Shown here one piece after another: positions 33,319 through 41,794 of a DNA stretch of 64,000 nucleotides. Positions within the stretch are counted from its first letter, which is position 1. Each line of letters begins with the position of its first letter. The notes below the pieces were generated by a model that had not been told where the DNA came from, did no database searches, and saw only the letters and a list, made by a program, of their open reading frames with translations. The translations under genes and the position numbers were made by a program. Source of the stretch: Streptomyces sp. Je 1-332 (GTDB lineage: Bacteria > Actinomycetota > Actinomycetes > Streptomycetales > Streptomycetaceae); assembly GCF_040730185.1 (NCBI RefSeq), contig NZ_CP160402.1, positions 2,356,001-2,420,000 of the forward strand, read 5' to 3'.

Positions 33319-35046
33319 ATGACGCAGTCGACGACCCACCAACGCGGCACCCGCGGAGTCGTCCCCGTACTCGCTTTCGCCGGCATCGTCGTCGCGGTGA
33401 TGCAGACGCTCCTGGTGCCGGTCATCAAGGACCTGCCGACACTCCTGAGCACCTCGCCGTCGAACGCCACGTGGGTCATGACGGCGACCCTCCTCGCCGG
33501 CGCCGTCTCGACCCCGATCATGGGCCGCCTCGGCGACCTCTACGGCAAGCGCCGCATGCTGCTCGCGAGCCTGGCCGTGATGGTCGTGGGCTCGCTGGTC
33601 TGCGGTTTCACCGACGACCTCGTCGTGATGATCGTCGGCCGCGCCCTCCAGGGCTTCGCGATGGGCGCCATCCCGCTCGGCATCGGCCTCATGCGTGACG
33701 AGCTGCCCCGCGAGAAGCTCGGCTCCGCGATGGCCCTGATGAGCTCGTCCATCGGCGTCGGCGGCGGCCTCGCGCTGCCGCTCGCCGCACTGACCGCGCA
33801 GCATGCCGACTGGCACGCCCTGTTCTTCGGCGCGGCGGCCCTGGGCGTCATATCGATGCTGCTGACCCTCGTCTTCGTGCCCGAGAGCAAGGTCAAGGCA
33901 CAGGGCACCTTCGACGTGATCGGCGCGCTCGGCCTCTCCGCGGGCCTGGTCCTCTTCCTCCTCCCCATCACCAAGGGCAGTGACTGGGGCTGGACCTCCG
34001 GCATGACGCTCGGCCTGTTCGGCGCCGCGGCGGTCGTCCTGGTCCTCTGGGGCGTGATGGAGCTGCGCCTCAAGGCGCCGCTGGTGGACCTGCGCACCAC
34101 GGCCCGCCCGGCGGTCCTGTTCACCAACCTGGCCTCGATCATGGTCGGCGTCGCGTTCTACGCGATCTCGCTGGTACTCCCCCAACTGCTCCAGCTGCCG
34201 ACCGCCACCGGCTACGGCCTCGGCCAGTCCATGGTCGTCGCGGGCCTGTGCGTGGCGCCGCTCGGCCTGACGATGATGTTCACGGCCCCGGTCTACGCCC
34301 GCCTCTCGGCGAAGTACGGCCCGAAGGTCACCCTCATCCTCGGCATGCTGATCATCGCCATCGGCTACGGCGGCGGCCTCGGCCTGATGAGCGCCGCCTG
34401 GCAGACGATCATCATCGCGGTGGTCATCGGCGCGGGCATCGGCCTCGCCTACTCCTCGCTCCCGGCGCTGATCATCGGCGCCGTGCCCGCTTCGGAGACG
34501 GGCGCGGCGAACGGCCTCAACACGCTGATGCGCTCCATCGGCACGTCGGTCTCGTCCGCCGTGATCGGCATGGTCCTCGCCAACACGGCGAACCACGTGG
34601 GCGGCGTCGCCGTCCCGACGATGACGGGCTTCCGCACGTCCTTCCTCATCGCCACCGGTGCGGTCGCCCTCGGCCTGGTCTTCGCGCTCTTCCTGCCGTC
34701 CGCCCGCCGCTCGGTCAAGACCCAGCTGCGGGCCAGCAGCGAGGAGGACGCGAACCTGCGCGCGGCGACGCAGGCGCTGACCGGTTTCCACGGCCGGGTA
34801 CTGAATCCCGCCGGGGCGCCGGTCGCGCGGGCGAAGGTGACACTGATCGACCGCAGGGGGCGGCAGGCGGGCGCCGCCCTCACGGACGAGGGCGGCCACT
34901 ATGCCCTCGCGGTGCCGGGCGACGGCTCGTACGTCCTGGCGGCAACGGCATCCGGACACGCGCCGCTGGCTTCGGCGGCGGGGCATCAGGGGGGTGCGGT
35001 GGAGGTCGATCTGCTGCTGCCGGGCGGGAGTGAGGTGCTGGCGTAG
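33319..35046 (+). CDS. MFS transporter fused to a carboxypeptidase-regulatory-like domain
   Basis: 575 residues. The first 470 are a 14-helix DHA2-type permease (GRLGDLYGKRRMLLASLAVM in loop 2-3). After a short linker, residues about 495-575 form a beta-sandwich domain (FHGRVLNPAGAPVARAKVTL; LTDEGGHYALAVPGDGSYVL) of the carboxypeptidase-regulatory-like type, with the hydrophobic pattern of an Ig-like fold. That tail is unusual on an MFS protein. By topology the C-terminus should be cytoplasmic. GGAGG precedes the ATG. Substrate unknown. Confidence 0.87.
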   Translation: MTQSTTHQRGTRGVVPVLAFAGIVVAVMQTLLVPVIKDLPTLLSTSPSNATWVMTATLLAGAVSTPIMGRLGDLYGKRRMLLASLAVMVVGSLVCGFTDDLVVMIVGRALQGFAMGAIPLGIGLMRDELPREKLGSAMALMSSSIGVGGGLALPLAALTAQHADWHALFFGAAALGVISMLLTLVFVPESKVKAQGTFDVIGALGLSAGLVLFLLPITKGSDWGWTSGMTLGLFGAAAVVLVLWGVMELRLKAPLVDLRTTARPAVLFTNLASIMVGVAFYAISLVLPQLLQLPTATGYGLGQSMVVAGLCVAPLGLTMMFTAPVYARLSAKYGPKVTLILGMLIIAIGYGGGLGLMSAAWQTIIIAVVIGAGIGLAYSSLPALIIGAVPASETGAANGLNTLMRSIGTSVSSAVIGMVLANTANHVGGVAVPTMTGFRTSFLIATGAVALGLVFALFLPSARRSVKTQLRASSEEDANLRAATQALTGFHGRVLNPAGAPVARAKVTLIDRRGRQAGAALTDEGGHYALAVPGDGSYVLAATASGHAPLASAAGHQGGAVEVDLLLPGGSEVLA

Positions 35047-35064
35047 GGGCCTAGGGGCAGACGC

Positions 35065-35092
35065 CGGAGGGGCTGAATATTCAGCCCCTCCG
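35065..35092. terminator. Loop-less 28-bp palindrome between convergent genes
   Basis: CGGAGGGGCTGAAT is followed directly by its reverse complement. It lies 19 bp after the MFS stop and next to the acetyltransferase stop, so it should end both transcripts. Its core matches the inner hairpin at 22893. Confidence 0.8.
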
Positions 35093-35093
35093 T

Positions 35094-35738
35094 CTAGCCC
35101 CCCGGCGCAACCCTCTCCAAGTCCTCGATGGTGCCGGACATGACGACCCGCACATGCTCGGTCAGATGCTCCGCAGGCCAGTCCCACCAAGCCACGGCCA
35201 GCAGCCGCGCCACCTCATCCTCGCTGTACCGCGTACGAATCAGCTTCGCGGGATTTCCCCCGACAACGCCGTAGTCAGGGACGTCGTCCACGACGACCGA
35301 CCCCGAGGCGATGACGGCCCCGTGCCCGATCCGCACACCGGGCATCACCATCACCCCGTACCCGAACCACACGTCATGACCGACCACGGTGTCCCCCCGC
35401 CCCGGCAGCCCGCTGATCAGATCGAAGTGCTCGCTCCACGAGCCCCCCATGATCGGGAACGGGAAGGTCGAGGGCCCGTCCATCCGGTGGTTCGCGCCGT
35501 TCATGATGAACCGCACCCCCGTCCCGAACGCGCAGAACTTTCCGATACGGAGCTTCTCCGGCCCGTAGTGGTAGAGGACATTGCGCGTCTCGAAGGCCGT
35601 CGAGTCATCCGGGTCGTCGTAGTACGAGAACTCCCCGACCTCGATCAACGGAGACTTCACCAGCGGCTTCAGCAGCACGACACGAGGCTGGTCCGGAAAA
35701 GGGTGCAACACCGTCGGATCCGCCGGTACGAGTTCCAT
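35094..35738 (-). CDS. CatB-type xenobiotic O-acetyltransferase (left-handed beta-helix)
   Basis: 214 residues. Hexapeptide-repeat protein of the CatB/Vat class: IEVGEFSYYDDPDDSTAFET, the FCAFGTGVRFIMNGANHRMD block with the catalytic His, and IGHGAVIASGSVVVDDVPDY then GGNPAKLIRTRYSEDEV. Relatives acetylate chloramphenicol or streptogramins with acetyl-CoA; many environmental copies have no proven drug target. GGGGAA precedes the ATG. No resistance partner is adjacent. Confidence 0.9.
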   Translation of the reverse strand: MELVPADPTVLHPFPDQPRVVLLKPLVKSPLIEVGEFSYYDDPDDSTAFETRNVLYHYGPEKLRIGKFCAFGTGVRFIMNGANHRMDGPSTFPFPIMGGSWSEHFDLISGLPGRGDTVVGHDVWFGYGVMVMPGVRIGHGAVIASGSVVVDDVPDYGVVGGNPAKLIRTRYSEDEVARLLAVAWWDWPAEHLTEHVRVVMSGTIEDLERVAPGG

Positions 35739-35858
35739 AGCTGTTCCCCTCACTGTTCCTCGTCACGGCCCCGCCTTCATGATCAACCGGGCCATGCGGC
35801 AGCATAGGTCGGCCCACGGCGCAGACCCACCGCTTTTCCGAAGCCCAGGAGGACCCCC

Positions 35859-36512
35859 ATGGCCGCCCCCCAGCCCAAGCCGGAGATCCTCGCCGCCTTC
35901 GAAGCGGCCAAGGGCTTCATGCCCGCCGATGAGGGCCTCGCCCTGTACGCGGCGGCGACGGAGGCCGCGGCGCTGGGGCTTCCGCTCCTGGAGGTCGGCA
36001 CCTACTGCGGCCGCTCCACGATCCTGCTCGCGGACGCCGCCCGTGCGGCCGGCGTCACGGCGATCACCGTGGACCACCACCGCGGCAGCGAGGAGCAGCA
36101 GCCGGGCTGGGAGTACCACGATCCGGCGACGGTCGACCCGGAGGTCGGCCGGATGGACACCCTGCCCACCTTCCGCCGCACGCTGCATCACGCTGGCCTG
36201 GAGGAGCACGTCATCGCGATCGTCGGGCGTTCGCCGCAGGTGGCGAAGGCGTGGGGCGGGCCGCTCGGCCTGGTCTTCATCGACGGCGGCCACACGGACG
36301 AGCACGCGACGGGCGATTACGAGGGCTGGGCCCCGCACGTCGCGGAGGGCGGCCTGCTCCTGATCCACGACGTCTTCCCCGACCCCGTCGACATCATGAC
36401 GGGCCAGGCCCCGTACCGCGTCTATCTCAGGGCACTGGAATCCGGCGCGTTCACCGAGGTCTCGGCAACCGACTCCCTGCGCGTCCTGCGGCGAACGGGA
36501 GCGGGGATCTGA
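35859..36512 (+). CDS. Class I SAM-dependent methyltransferase
   Basis: 217 residues. Motif I is PLLEVGTYCGRSTILLADAA, followed by AITVDHHRGSEEQQPGWEYH (acidic loop/motif II region) and GLVFIDGGHTDEHATGDYEG (motif typical of the Methyltransf_24 group). The ATG at 35859 has AGGAGG upstream. It is followed 22 bp later by the amidase gene. Substrate unknown. Confidence 0.85.
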   Translation: MAAPQPKPEILAAFEAAKGFMPADEGLALYAAATEAAALGLPLLEVGTYCGRSTILLADAARAAGVTAITVDHHRGSEEQQPGWEYHDPATVDPEVGRMDTLPTFRRTLHHAGLEEHVIAIVGRSPQVAKAWGGPLGLVFIDGGHTDEHATGDYEGWAPHVAEGGLLLIHDVFPDPVDIMTGQAPYRVYLRALESGAFTEVSATDSLRVLRRTGAGI

Positions 36513-36534
36513 CCTCGCGGTTAGAGTCGCTCTC

Positions 36535-37527
36535 GTGTCGTACGTAGGTCCGGACAGCCAGCCCCCACGCCCGCCCCGCCGTTTCAGCGGCGGCCCCCTC
36601 ACGGTGACGCTCGCCGCGCTGGTGCCGACGTGCCTCGCGGGGTGGCTCATCTACGAGGCGACGAGCGGTCCCGGTGGCAGCGAGCCGCCCAGAACGCTGC
36701 CCTCCACGAGCCAGTCCGCGAAGCCCTCCCCGTCGGCCTCCGAGAAGGACGACGAGAAGGGTGAGGACAGCGAGTCGAGCGGCAAGCCGAGCGCGTCGAA
36801 GTCCTCGAAACCGTCGAAGCCCTCGAAGTCCGCGAGCCGCCCCGCAGCCTCCGGCCCCCTCAAGGGCAAGGTCGTTGTCGTGGACCCCGGCCACAACACG
36901 GGCAACGGCAAGCACACGGCCGAGATCAACCGCCTCGTCGACGTCGGCACGCACCGCAAGGAGTGCGACACGACGGGCACCTCCACGAACAACGGTTACA
37001 GCGAGGCCCAGTTCACCCTCGACGTCTCGCGCCGCCTGCGCACGATCCTCGAGAAGCAGGGCGCCACGGTCAAGTTCACCCAGGACGGCGACCGCCCCTG
37101 GGGGCCCTGCGTCGACGAGCGCGCCCGCATCGGCAACAACGCACGCGCGGACGCGGTCGTGTCCGTCCACGCGGACGGCTCGGGCGCGGGCAACCGCGGC
37201 TTCCATGTGATCCTTCCCGCATCGGTGAAGTCCGGCGACGCGGACACCTCCAAGATCGTCGCCCCGTCCCGCGCCCTGGGCGAGCGCATCGCGGGCAAGT
37301 TCCTGAGCGCGACGGGCAGCGCCCCCTCCAACTACGTCGGCGACGGCACCGGTCTCGACGTACGCAAGGATCTGGGCGGCCTCAACCTCTCGACGGTCCC
37401 CAAGGTGTTCATCGAGTGCGGCAACATGCGGGACGCGAAGGACGAGGCATTGCTCACGGACGGCACCTGGCGCCAGAAGGCGGCCCAGGGCATCTCCGAC
37501 GGAATCGTGAGCTTCCTGCGCGGATAA
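36535..37527 (+). CDS. N-acetylmuramoyl-L-alanine amidase (Amidase_3)
   Basis: 330 residues from GTG. One N-terminal membrane anchor (LTVTLAALVPTCLAGWLIYE, about 23-42), a Ser/Lys/Pro-rich linker to residue 108, then a zinc amidase domain: VVVVDPGHNTGNG (zinc His), the Glu in the middle region, VSVHADGSGAGNRGFHVILP (second His) and VFIECGNMRDAKDEALL with the catalytic Glu. It cleaves the amide bond between muramic acid and the stem peptide outside the membrane, in wall turnover or cell separation. Confidence 0.92.
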   Translation: MSYVGPDSQPPRPPRRFSGGPLTVTLAALVPTCLAGWLIYEATSGPGGSEPPRTLPSTSQSAKPSPSASEKDDEKGEDSESSGKPSASKSSKPSKPSKSASRPAASGPLKGKVVVVDPGHNTGNGKHTAEINRLVDVGTHRKECDTTGTSTNNGYSEAQFTLDVSRRLRTILEKQGATVKFTQDGDRPWGPCVDERARIGNNARADAVVSVHADGSGAGNRGFHVILPASVKSGDADTSKIVAPSRALGERIAGKFLSATGSAPSNYVGDGTGLDVRKDLGGLNLSTVPKVFIECGNMRDAKDEALLTDGTWRQKAAQGISDGIVSFLRG

Positions 37528-37558
37528 CGGGTTGGTTCGTCGGGGATAACGGGTTGGT
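37522..37558. repeat. 15-bp direct repeat after the amidase gene
   Basis: GGATAACGGGTTGGT occurs at 37522-37536 (including the amidase TAA) and again at 37544-37558. It looks like a small local duplication. Nothing else is seen in the gap before the next gene apart from its ribosome site GAAGGAC. Confidence 0.7.
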
Positions 37559-37698
37559 CGGTCTTTATCCCGAGCAGACACCCCAGCGGTGGGAACGATA
37601 ATGTCCTCCGTACGATGGGGGGCCATCCCCGCGCTTTGCGCCGTGACCTTGGGGCGAGCGACGCCTCCACCGACGAGACGACTTACGAAGGACCTGAA

Positions 37699-38571
37699 GT
37701 GAATATCCGCTCTCTCACTCGAGGCGACGGCGTGGTGATCGGGGCAGCGGTGTTGCTGTTCATCGCATCGTTCCTGGACATCTTCGATGTCGAAGACGCC
37801 TCGGACTCCCTGGACATGCCGAACGCCTGGAACAGCGGGCCGGTCCTGCTGAGTGTCATCCTTGCCGGGATCATCGGTGCTGTCTGCATCGTCGTCTCCC
37901 GTGGGCTGCCGACTCCCCCGAAGGTCCTCGGTCTCGACCTCGGCCACTTCGGTGTCGCCTTCACCATCGCCGCCGCCTGGAGTGCCCTCGGGCAGATCTT
38001 CGACCCGTCCAGCGGGTACGACAACGTGGGCTCGGGCGCCGGTGACACCGGTGTCGACGCCGGCATCGGCCTCATCCTCGCCCTGATCGCCACGCTGGTC
38101 ATGGCCGCCGGCGCGATCCTCTCCCTGACGGTCCCCGCCTTCAAGGCTCCCCTCGTCGGCGCCCCGCGCCCCACCCCCCAGCCCTACGGCGGCCAGCCGC
38201 AGGGTGGTTACGGGTACCCCGGTGCGCAGGGCCAGCCGCAGCAGGGGCAGCCGTACGGTGCCCAGCCCGGCCAGCCCGGACAGCCGCAGCAGGGTCAGCC
38301 CTTCGGCGCCCAGCCGGGTCAGCCGCAGCCGGGGCAGCAGACGCCGCCTCCCGGGCAGGCGCAGGCCGCCGGTGACTTCTCGCCGTTCTGGTTCGCCGTG
38401 CCGGTGCCGCGTCCGCTGTACGCGGAGGACGGCTCGCCGACGCCGATCGCCGAACTGGCGCCCGGCACCTGGTACTTGGCCGTCGAGCAGCGTGGCCCCG
38501 GCCTGGTGGCCCAGACGCAGGACGGCCGTCGTGGCGTGCTGCAGGACACCACGGGGATTCAGCGCGGCTGA
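37699..38571 (+). CDS. DUF5336-type membrane protein with Gln/Pro/Gly repeats
   Basis: 290 residues from GTG 37699 (GAAGGAC upstream). Four hydrophobic helices: VVIGAAVLLFIASFLDIFDV, VLLSVILAGIIGAVCIVVSR, FGVAFTIAAAWSALGQIFD and GLILALIATLVMAAGAILSL. A cytoplasmic tail follows with repeats of the type QPGQPQQGQPYGAQ (about residues 155-215), then a small folded end with WYLAVEQRGPGLVAQTQDG. Actinobacterial; role unknown. A strong terminator follows. Confidence 0.82.
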   Translation: MNIRSLTRGDGVVIGAAVLLFIASFLDIFDVEDASDSLDMPNAWNSGPVLLSVILAGIIGAVCIVVSRGLPTPPKVLGLDLGHFGVAFTIAAAWSALGQIFDPSSGYDNVGSGAGDTGVDAGIGLILALIATLVMAAGAILSLTVPAFKAPLVGAPRPTPQPYGGQPQGGYGYPGAQGQPQQGQPYGAQPGQPGQPQQGQPFGAQPGQPQPGQQTPPPGQAQAAGDFSPFWFAVPVPRPLYAEDGSPTPIAELAPGTWYLAVEQRGPGLVAQTQDGRRGVLQDTTGIQRG

Positions 38572-38578
38572 TCGTTCC

Positions 38579-38631
38579 TGTACGACGACAACGGCCCCTC
38601 GCCCTTCCGGGCGGGGGGCCGTTGTCGTACA
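38579..38631 (+). terminator. Strong hairpin terminator
   Basis: GTACGACGACAACGGCCCC pairs with GGGGCCGTTGTCGTAC across a GC-rich tip; the stem covers roughly 20 bp. It starts 8 bp after the DUF5336 stop. Confidence 0.85.
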
Positions 38632-38649
38632 GTCGCCTCCCGTCAGGAA

Positions 38650-38664
38650 CTGACGGGCCGTCAG
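38650..38664. promoter_or_regulatory. CTGACG-type palindrome (exact)
   Basis: CTGACGGGCCGTCAG is a perfect dyad, 30 bp upstream of the F420-dependent oxidoreductase start. It matches 26158 in its fixed positions and 63507 in all but one base, including the central GGC of the latter. Confidence 0.6.
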
Positions 38665-38694
38665 GATGACCACTCGGGTTGGATGGGGGCGCGC

Positions 38695-39705
38695 ATGCGT
38701 CTGGGGCTGGCACTTGGCTACTGGGGACGCGGTCCCGACCCGCAGCACGTCGCGCTCGCCCAGGAGGCCGAGCGGCTCGGATACGACTCCGTGTGGACCG
38801 CCGAGGCCTGGGGCTCGGACGCCTTCACGCCGCTGACCTGGATCGCGGCGCAGACCTCACGGATCAAGCTGGGCACGGCGATCGTCCAGATGGCGGCGCG
38901 CTCACCCGTCACGACCGCGATGCACGCCCTGACCCTGGACCACCTGTCCGGCGGGCGGATGATGCTCGGGCTCGGGCTCTCCGGGCCGCAGGTGGTGGAG
39001 GGGTGGTACGGGCGGCCGTTCCCGAAGTCGCCACTGACCGCCACGCGGGAGTACGTCGACGTGGTCCGCCAAGTGCTGCGGCGCGAGGGGCCCGTCGCTC
39101 TCGACGGGCGCTTCCACTCCCACCCCTACGCCGGGGAGGACGGCAGCGGTCTCGGCAAGCCCCTGAAGCCGATCACGCATCCGCTGCGGGCCGATCTGCC
39201 GGTGCTGCTCGGCGCGGAGGGTCCGAAGAACATCGCACAGACGGCCCGGATCGCGGACGGCTGGCTGCCGCTCTACTGGTCGCCGATGCGGGCCGACGTG
39301 TACGAGGCGTCGCTGGAGGGGGCGCGAGACGGCTTCATGGTCGCCCCGATGGCGCGGGCGAGAGTCTGCGACGACGTTGCGGAGGGCCTGCTTCCGGTCA
39401 AGGCGATGCTGGGCTTCTATATCGGGGGGATGGGGCACTCCGCGCGAAACTTTCATGCAGATCTGATGGCGCGGATGGGGTTCGAGGCCGAGGCGCGGCG
39501 GATTCAGGAACTGTTTCTGGCGGGGCGCCGTGAGGAGGCGGTGCTCGCGGTGCCGGACGCCTTCGCCGATGAGATCTCGCTGGTCGGGCCGCGGGAACGG
39601 ATCGCCGAGCGGCTGGAGTTGTGGCGCAAGGGGCCCGTGACGGATCTGCTGGTACTGGCGCCGGACCGTCATACGCTGCGGGTGCTGGCGGAGCTGAACG
39701 GCTGA
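38695..39705 (+). CDS. LLM-class F420-dependent oxidoreductase
   Basis: 336 residues of the luciferase-like TIM barrel: MRLGLALGYWGRGPDPQHVA, LGYDSVWTAEAWGSDAFTPL, IKLGTAIVQMAARSPVTTAM, DHLSGGRMMLGLGLSGPQVV, and ADGWLPLYWSP. Such proteins use reduced or oxidised F420 in hydride transfer; many act in lipid or antibiotic metabolism. The ATG at 38695 fits the conserved start better than 38683. The palindrome 30 bp upstream links it to the lipid-catabolism genes elsewhere in the window. Confidence 0.9.
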   Translation: MRLGLALGYWGRGPDPQHVALAQEAERLGYDSVWTAEAWGSDAFTPLTWIAAQTSRIKLGTAIVQMAARSPVTTAMHALTLDHLSGGRMMLGLGLSGPQVVEGWYGRPFPKSPLTATREYVDVVRQVLRREGPVALDGRFHSHPYAGEDGSGLGKPLKPITHPLRADLPVLLGAEGPKNIAQTARIADGWLPLYWSPMRADVYEASLEGARDGFMVAPMARARVCDDVAEGLLPVKAMLGFYIGGMGHSARNFHADLMARMGFEAEARRIQELFLAGRREEAVLAVPDAFADEISLVGPRERIAERLELWRKGPVTDLLVLAPDRHTLRVLAELNG

Positions 39706-39743
39706 CCGACCCCGCCGAAGGCCGCTTCGAGGCCAGGGGCCTG

Positions 39744-40292
39744 CTACCCCTTCGCCAGCTCTCCCGCCGACGGCACCTTGTCCTTGACCTCCGCGCCCGC
39801 GCCCTTCCCCGCGTCCTTCACCTGCTTGATGACGTCGTCGAAGGAGTTCACGACCGAGTCGGTGGACTCGCCCTTGCGGAGCTTTTTCGGGAGGTCCTTG
39901 AGGGCGTCGATGCCTGCGGTCAGCGGCGCCACCGCCTTGGACAGCGTCGGGTCGCCCTTGGCGTTCTTCGTCGCCGCCTTCAGGCGGTTGTAGGCGAGCG
40001 TCCCCGCGAGGCCCGCCTTGATCAGGGCGAACTTGCGCCCGTCGGCGCCCTTCTTGAACTTCCCCGCCCGGAAGGGCTTCACGATCCACTGGTACGTCGC
40101 ACCCGCCGCGATCCCCGCGTTCGCGACGAAGCGCGTCTTGGCGAACTTCTGCTTCTCGGCGGAGCTGGAGCTCGACGGCGCCGAGGCGGCGTCCGCGTCG
40201 TCACCTCCGCAGCCGGTCGTCCCCGCGAGCAGGGCGCCGCACAACACAGGGGCGACGAGAGACCGGCGTACGGTCGCGGCGGACAACAACAC
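39744..40292 (-). CDS. Putative lipoprotein
   Basis: 182 residues from GTG 40292 (GGAGG five bases upstream). Signal peptide VRRSLVAPVLCGALLAGTTG with a Cys at residue 27 (TTGCGG) giving an approximate lipobox, then a Ser-rich linker and a helical Lys/Ala-rich domain (KGADGRKFALIKAGLAGTLA; SVVNSFDDVIKQVKDAGKGA). The lipobox is not perfect, so lipidation is likely but not certain. No recognised family. It is divergent from the small membrane protein at 40419. Confidence 0.72.
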   Translation of the reverse strand: MLLSAATVRRSLVAPVLCGALLAGTTGCGGDDADAASAPSSSSSAEKQKFAKTRFVANAGIAAGATYQWIVKPFRAGKFKKGADGRKFALIKAGLAGTLAYNRLKAATKNAKGDPTLSKAVAPLTAGIDALKDLPKKLRKGESTDSVVNSFDDVIKQVKDAGKGAGAEVKDKVPSAGELAKG

Positions 40293-40418
40293 GGGAACCT
40301 CCGGGCGTGGACAGCGAGTGGACAGCTCTCCCGGCAGCCTCACCCCGCCCGGCGCGTGCCGCCACTCGGGCGCGCCCGTACGGGTTTCAGCCAGGCCCAG
40401 CCAGGTACACGGAGAACC

Positions 40419-40709
40419 ATGGCGACCAGAAGCGCACGTGGCAGCACCGCAGCGAGGGTCATCGTCATCGTCGCGGACGTGATGGCCATCATCCTCGGCC
40501 TGTGGATCCTCATGTATCTGTTGGACGCGAACCGCGCCAACGACCTCGTCCAGTTCATCCACGACGTGGCCCGCTGGCTGGCCGGCTGGTCGCACGACCT
40601 CTTCACGTTCGACGAGGCCTGGGCCCGCGTAGTCTGCGGTTACGGCCTGGCGGCTCTCGTATACGTCCTCGTCGGCCACGCCATCGCGGGACGCCTCCGG
40701 CGCTACTGA
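40419..40709 (+). CDS. Small two-helix membrane protein
   Basis: 96 residues: a basic N-terminus, helix 1 VIVIVADVMAIILGLWILMY, an amphipathic middle (DLVQFIHDVARWLAGWSHDL) and helix 2 VVCGYGLAALVYVLVGHAIA. GGAG precedes the ATG. Conserved-looking but not assigned. Its 3' end overlaps the convergent prenyltransferase-like gene by 7 bp. Confidence 0.75.
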   Translation: MATRSARGSTAARVIVIVADVMAIILGLWILMYLLDANRANDLVQFIHDVARWLAGWSHDLFTFDEAWARVVCGYGLAALVYVLVGHAIAGRLRRY

Positions 40710-41794
40710 CCCCCCGCGGTCGCTTCGCAGCACTCCGGCGCGAGGCCCACCGGCAGGCGTTCTCCTGAGAACACCGCGCAGGTGGCCTCGTCGCCGCCGA
40801 GTGCCGCAACGGCGAGCAGCAGGGAGCCCGCCGTCCATGTGGTGAGTTCCTCCGGCCAGATCGCCTTGTCGTCGAAGACGTAGCCCGTCCAGTAGAGGCC
40901 GCTCTCCGCGTCGCGCAGGTGCTGGATCGACTGGAGGATCTCCAGGGCGCGGTCCGATTCACCCAACACCCAGAGGGCCAGGGCGAGTTCGGCGCTCTCG
41001 CCGCCCGTCACCCAGTTGTTGGGGATGACGCAGCGCACGCCGAGGTCCGGCACCACGAAGCGGTCCCAGCCCTCCTCCATGCGGGACTTGGCCGCCGCGC
41101 CCGTGAGCGCGCCGCCGAGGACCGGGTAGTACCAGTCCATCGAGTAGCGGTCCTTGTCCAGGAACCGCTCGGGGTGGCTCTGGATCGCGTGGGCCAGCGC
41201 GCCCGTCGCCAGCTCCCAGTCCGGCTGCGGCTCCTCGCGCTGCTCGGCGATCGCCAGGGCGCACCGCAGCGCCTGGTGGATCGATGAACTGCCGGTCAGG
41301 AGAGCCTCGTTGACCGCCTCACCACTCGCCTCACGCTTCCAGCCGATCTGGCCGCCCTGCTGCTGCAGCGCGAGCACGAACTCCACCGCTCCCACCACCG
41401 TCGGCCACAACCGGTCGAGGAACGTGTCGTCGCCGGTCGAGAGGTAGTGGTGCCAGACGCCCACGGCGATGTACGCGCAGAAGTTCGTCTCGCGGCCCCG
41501 GTCCGTCACGTCGTGCGGATCCCCGTCGGCGTACGCCGCGTACCAGGAACCGTCCGGATTCTGGTGCCGCGCCAGCCAGTCGTAGGCACGGGCCGCCGCC
41601 GCGTGCTCGCCCGCCGCGTCCAGTGCCATGGCGGCCTCGGTGTGGTCCCAGGGGTCGAGGTGGTGGCCGCGGAACCACGGGATCGCGCCGTCCTCGCGTT
41701 GGACGGCCAGGATTCCGCGGACTGTCCGCTGCGCCTGATCCGCCGTCAGGACGCCCGGCAGGACCAGGTGTTCGGTCCGCTCCGGGCTCGTCAC
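40703..41794 (-). CDS. Prenyltransferase-like alpha/alpha-barrel protein
   Basis: 363 residues from GTG 41794, overlapping the methyltransferase stop (GTGA). Repeated barrel helices with motifs such as GAIPWFRGHHLDPWDHTEAA, HQNPDGSWYAAYADGDPHD and RDAESGLYWTGYVFDDKAIW. The DGSW-type repeats are those of squalene cyclase/prenyltransferase or GH15-like barrels; no DXDD catalytic motif is evident. As third gene behind a glycosyltransferase and a methyltransferase it may modify or hydrolyse a glycan or isoprenoid product. Function uncertain. Confidence 0.75.
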   Translation of the reverse strand: MTSPERTEHLVLPGVLTADQAQRTVRGILAVQREDGAIPWFRGHHLDPWDHTEAAMALDAAGEHAAAARAYDWLARHQNPDGSWYAAYADGDPHDVTDRGRETNFCAYIAVGVWHHYLSTGDDTFLDRLWPTVVGAVEFVLALQQQGGQIGWKREASGEAVNEALLTGSSSIHQALRCALAIAEQREEPQPDWELATGALAHAIQSHPERFLDKDRYSMDWYYPVLGGALTGAAAKSRMEEGWDRFVVPDLGVRCVIPNNWVTGGESAELALALWVLGESDRALEILQSIQHLRDAESGLYWTGYVFDDKAIWPEELTTWTAGSLLLAVAALGGDEATCAVFSGERLPVGLAPECCEATAGGQ

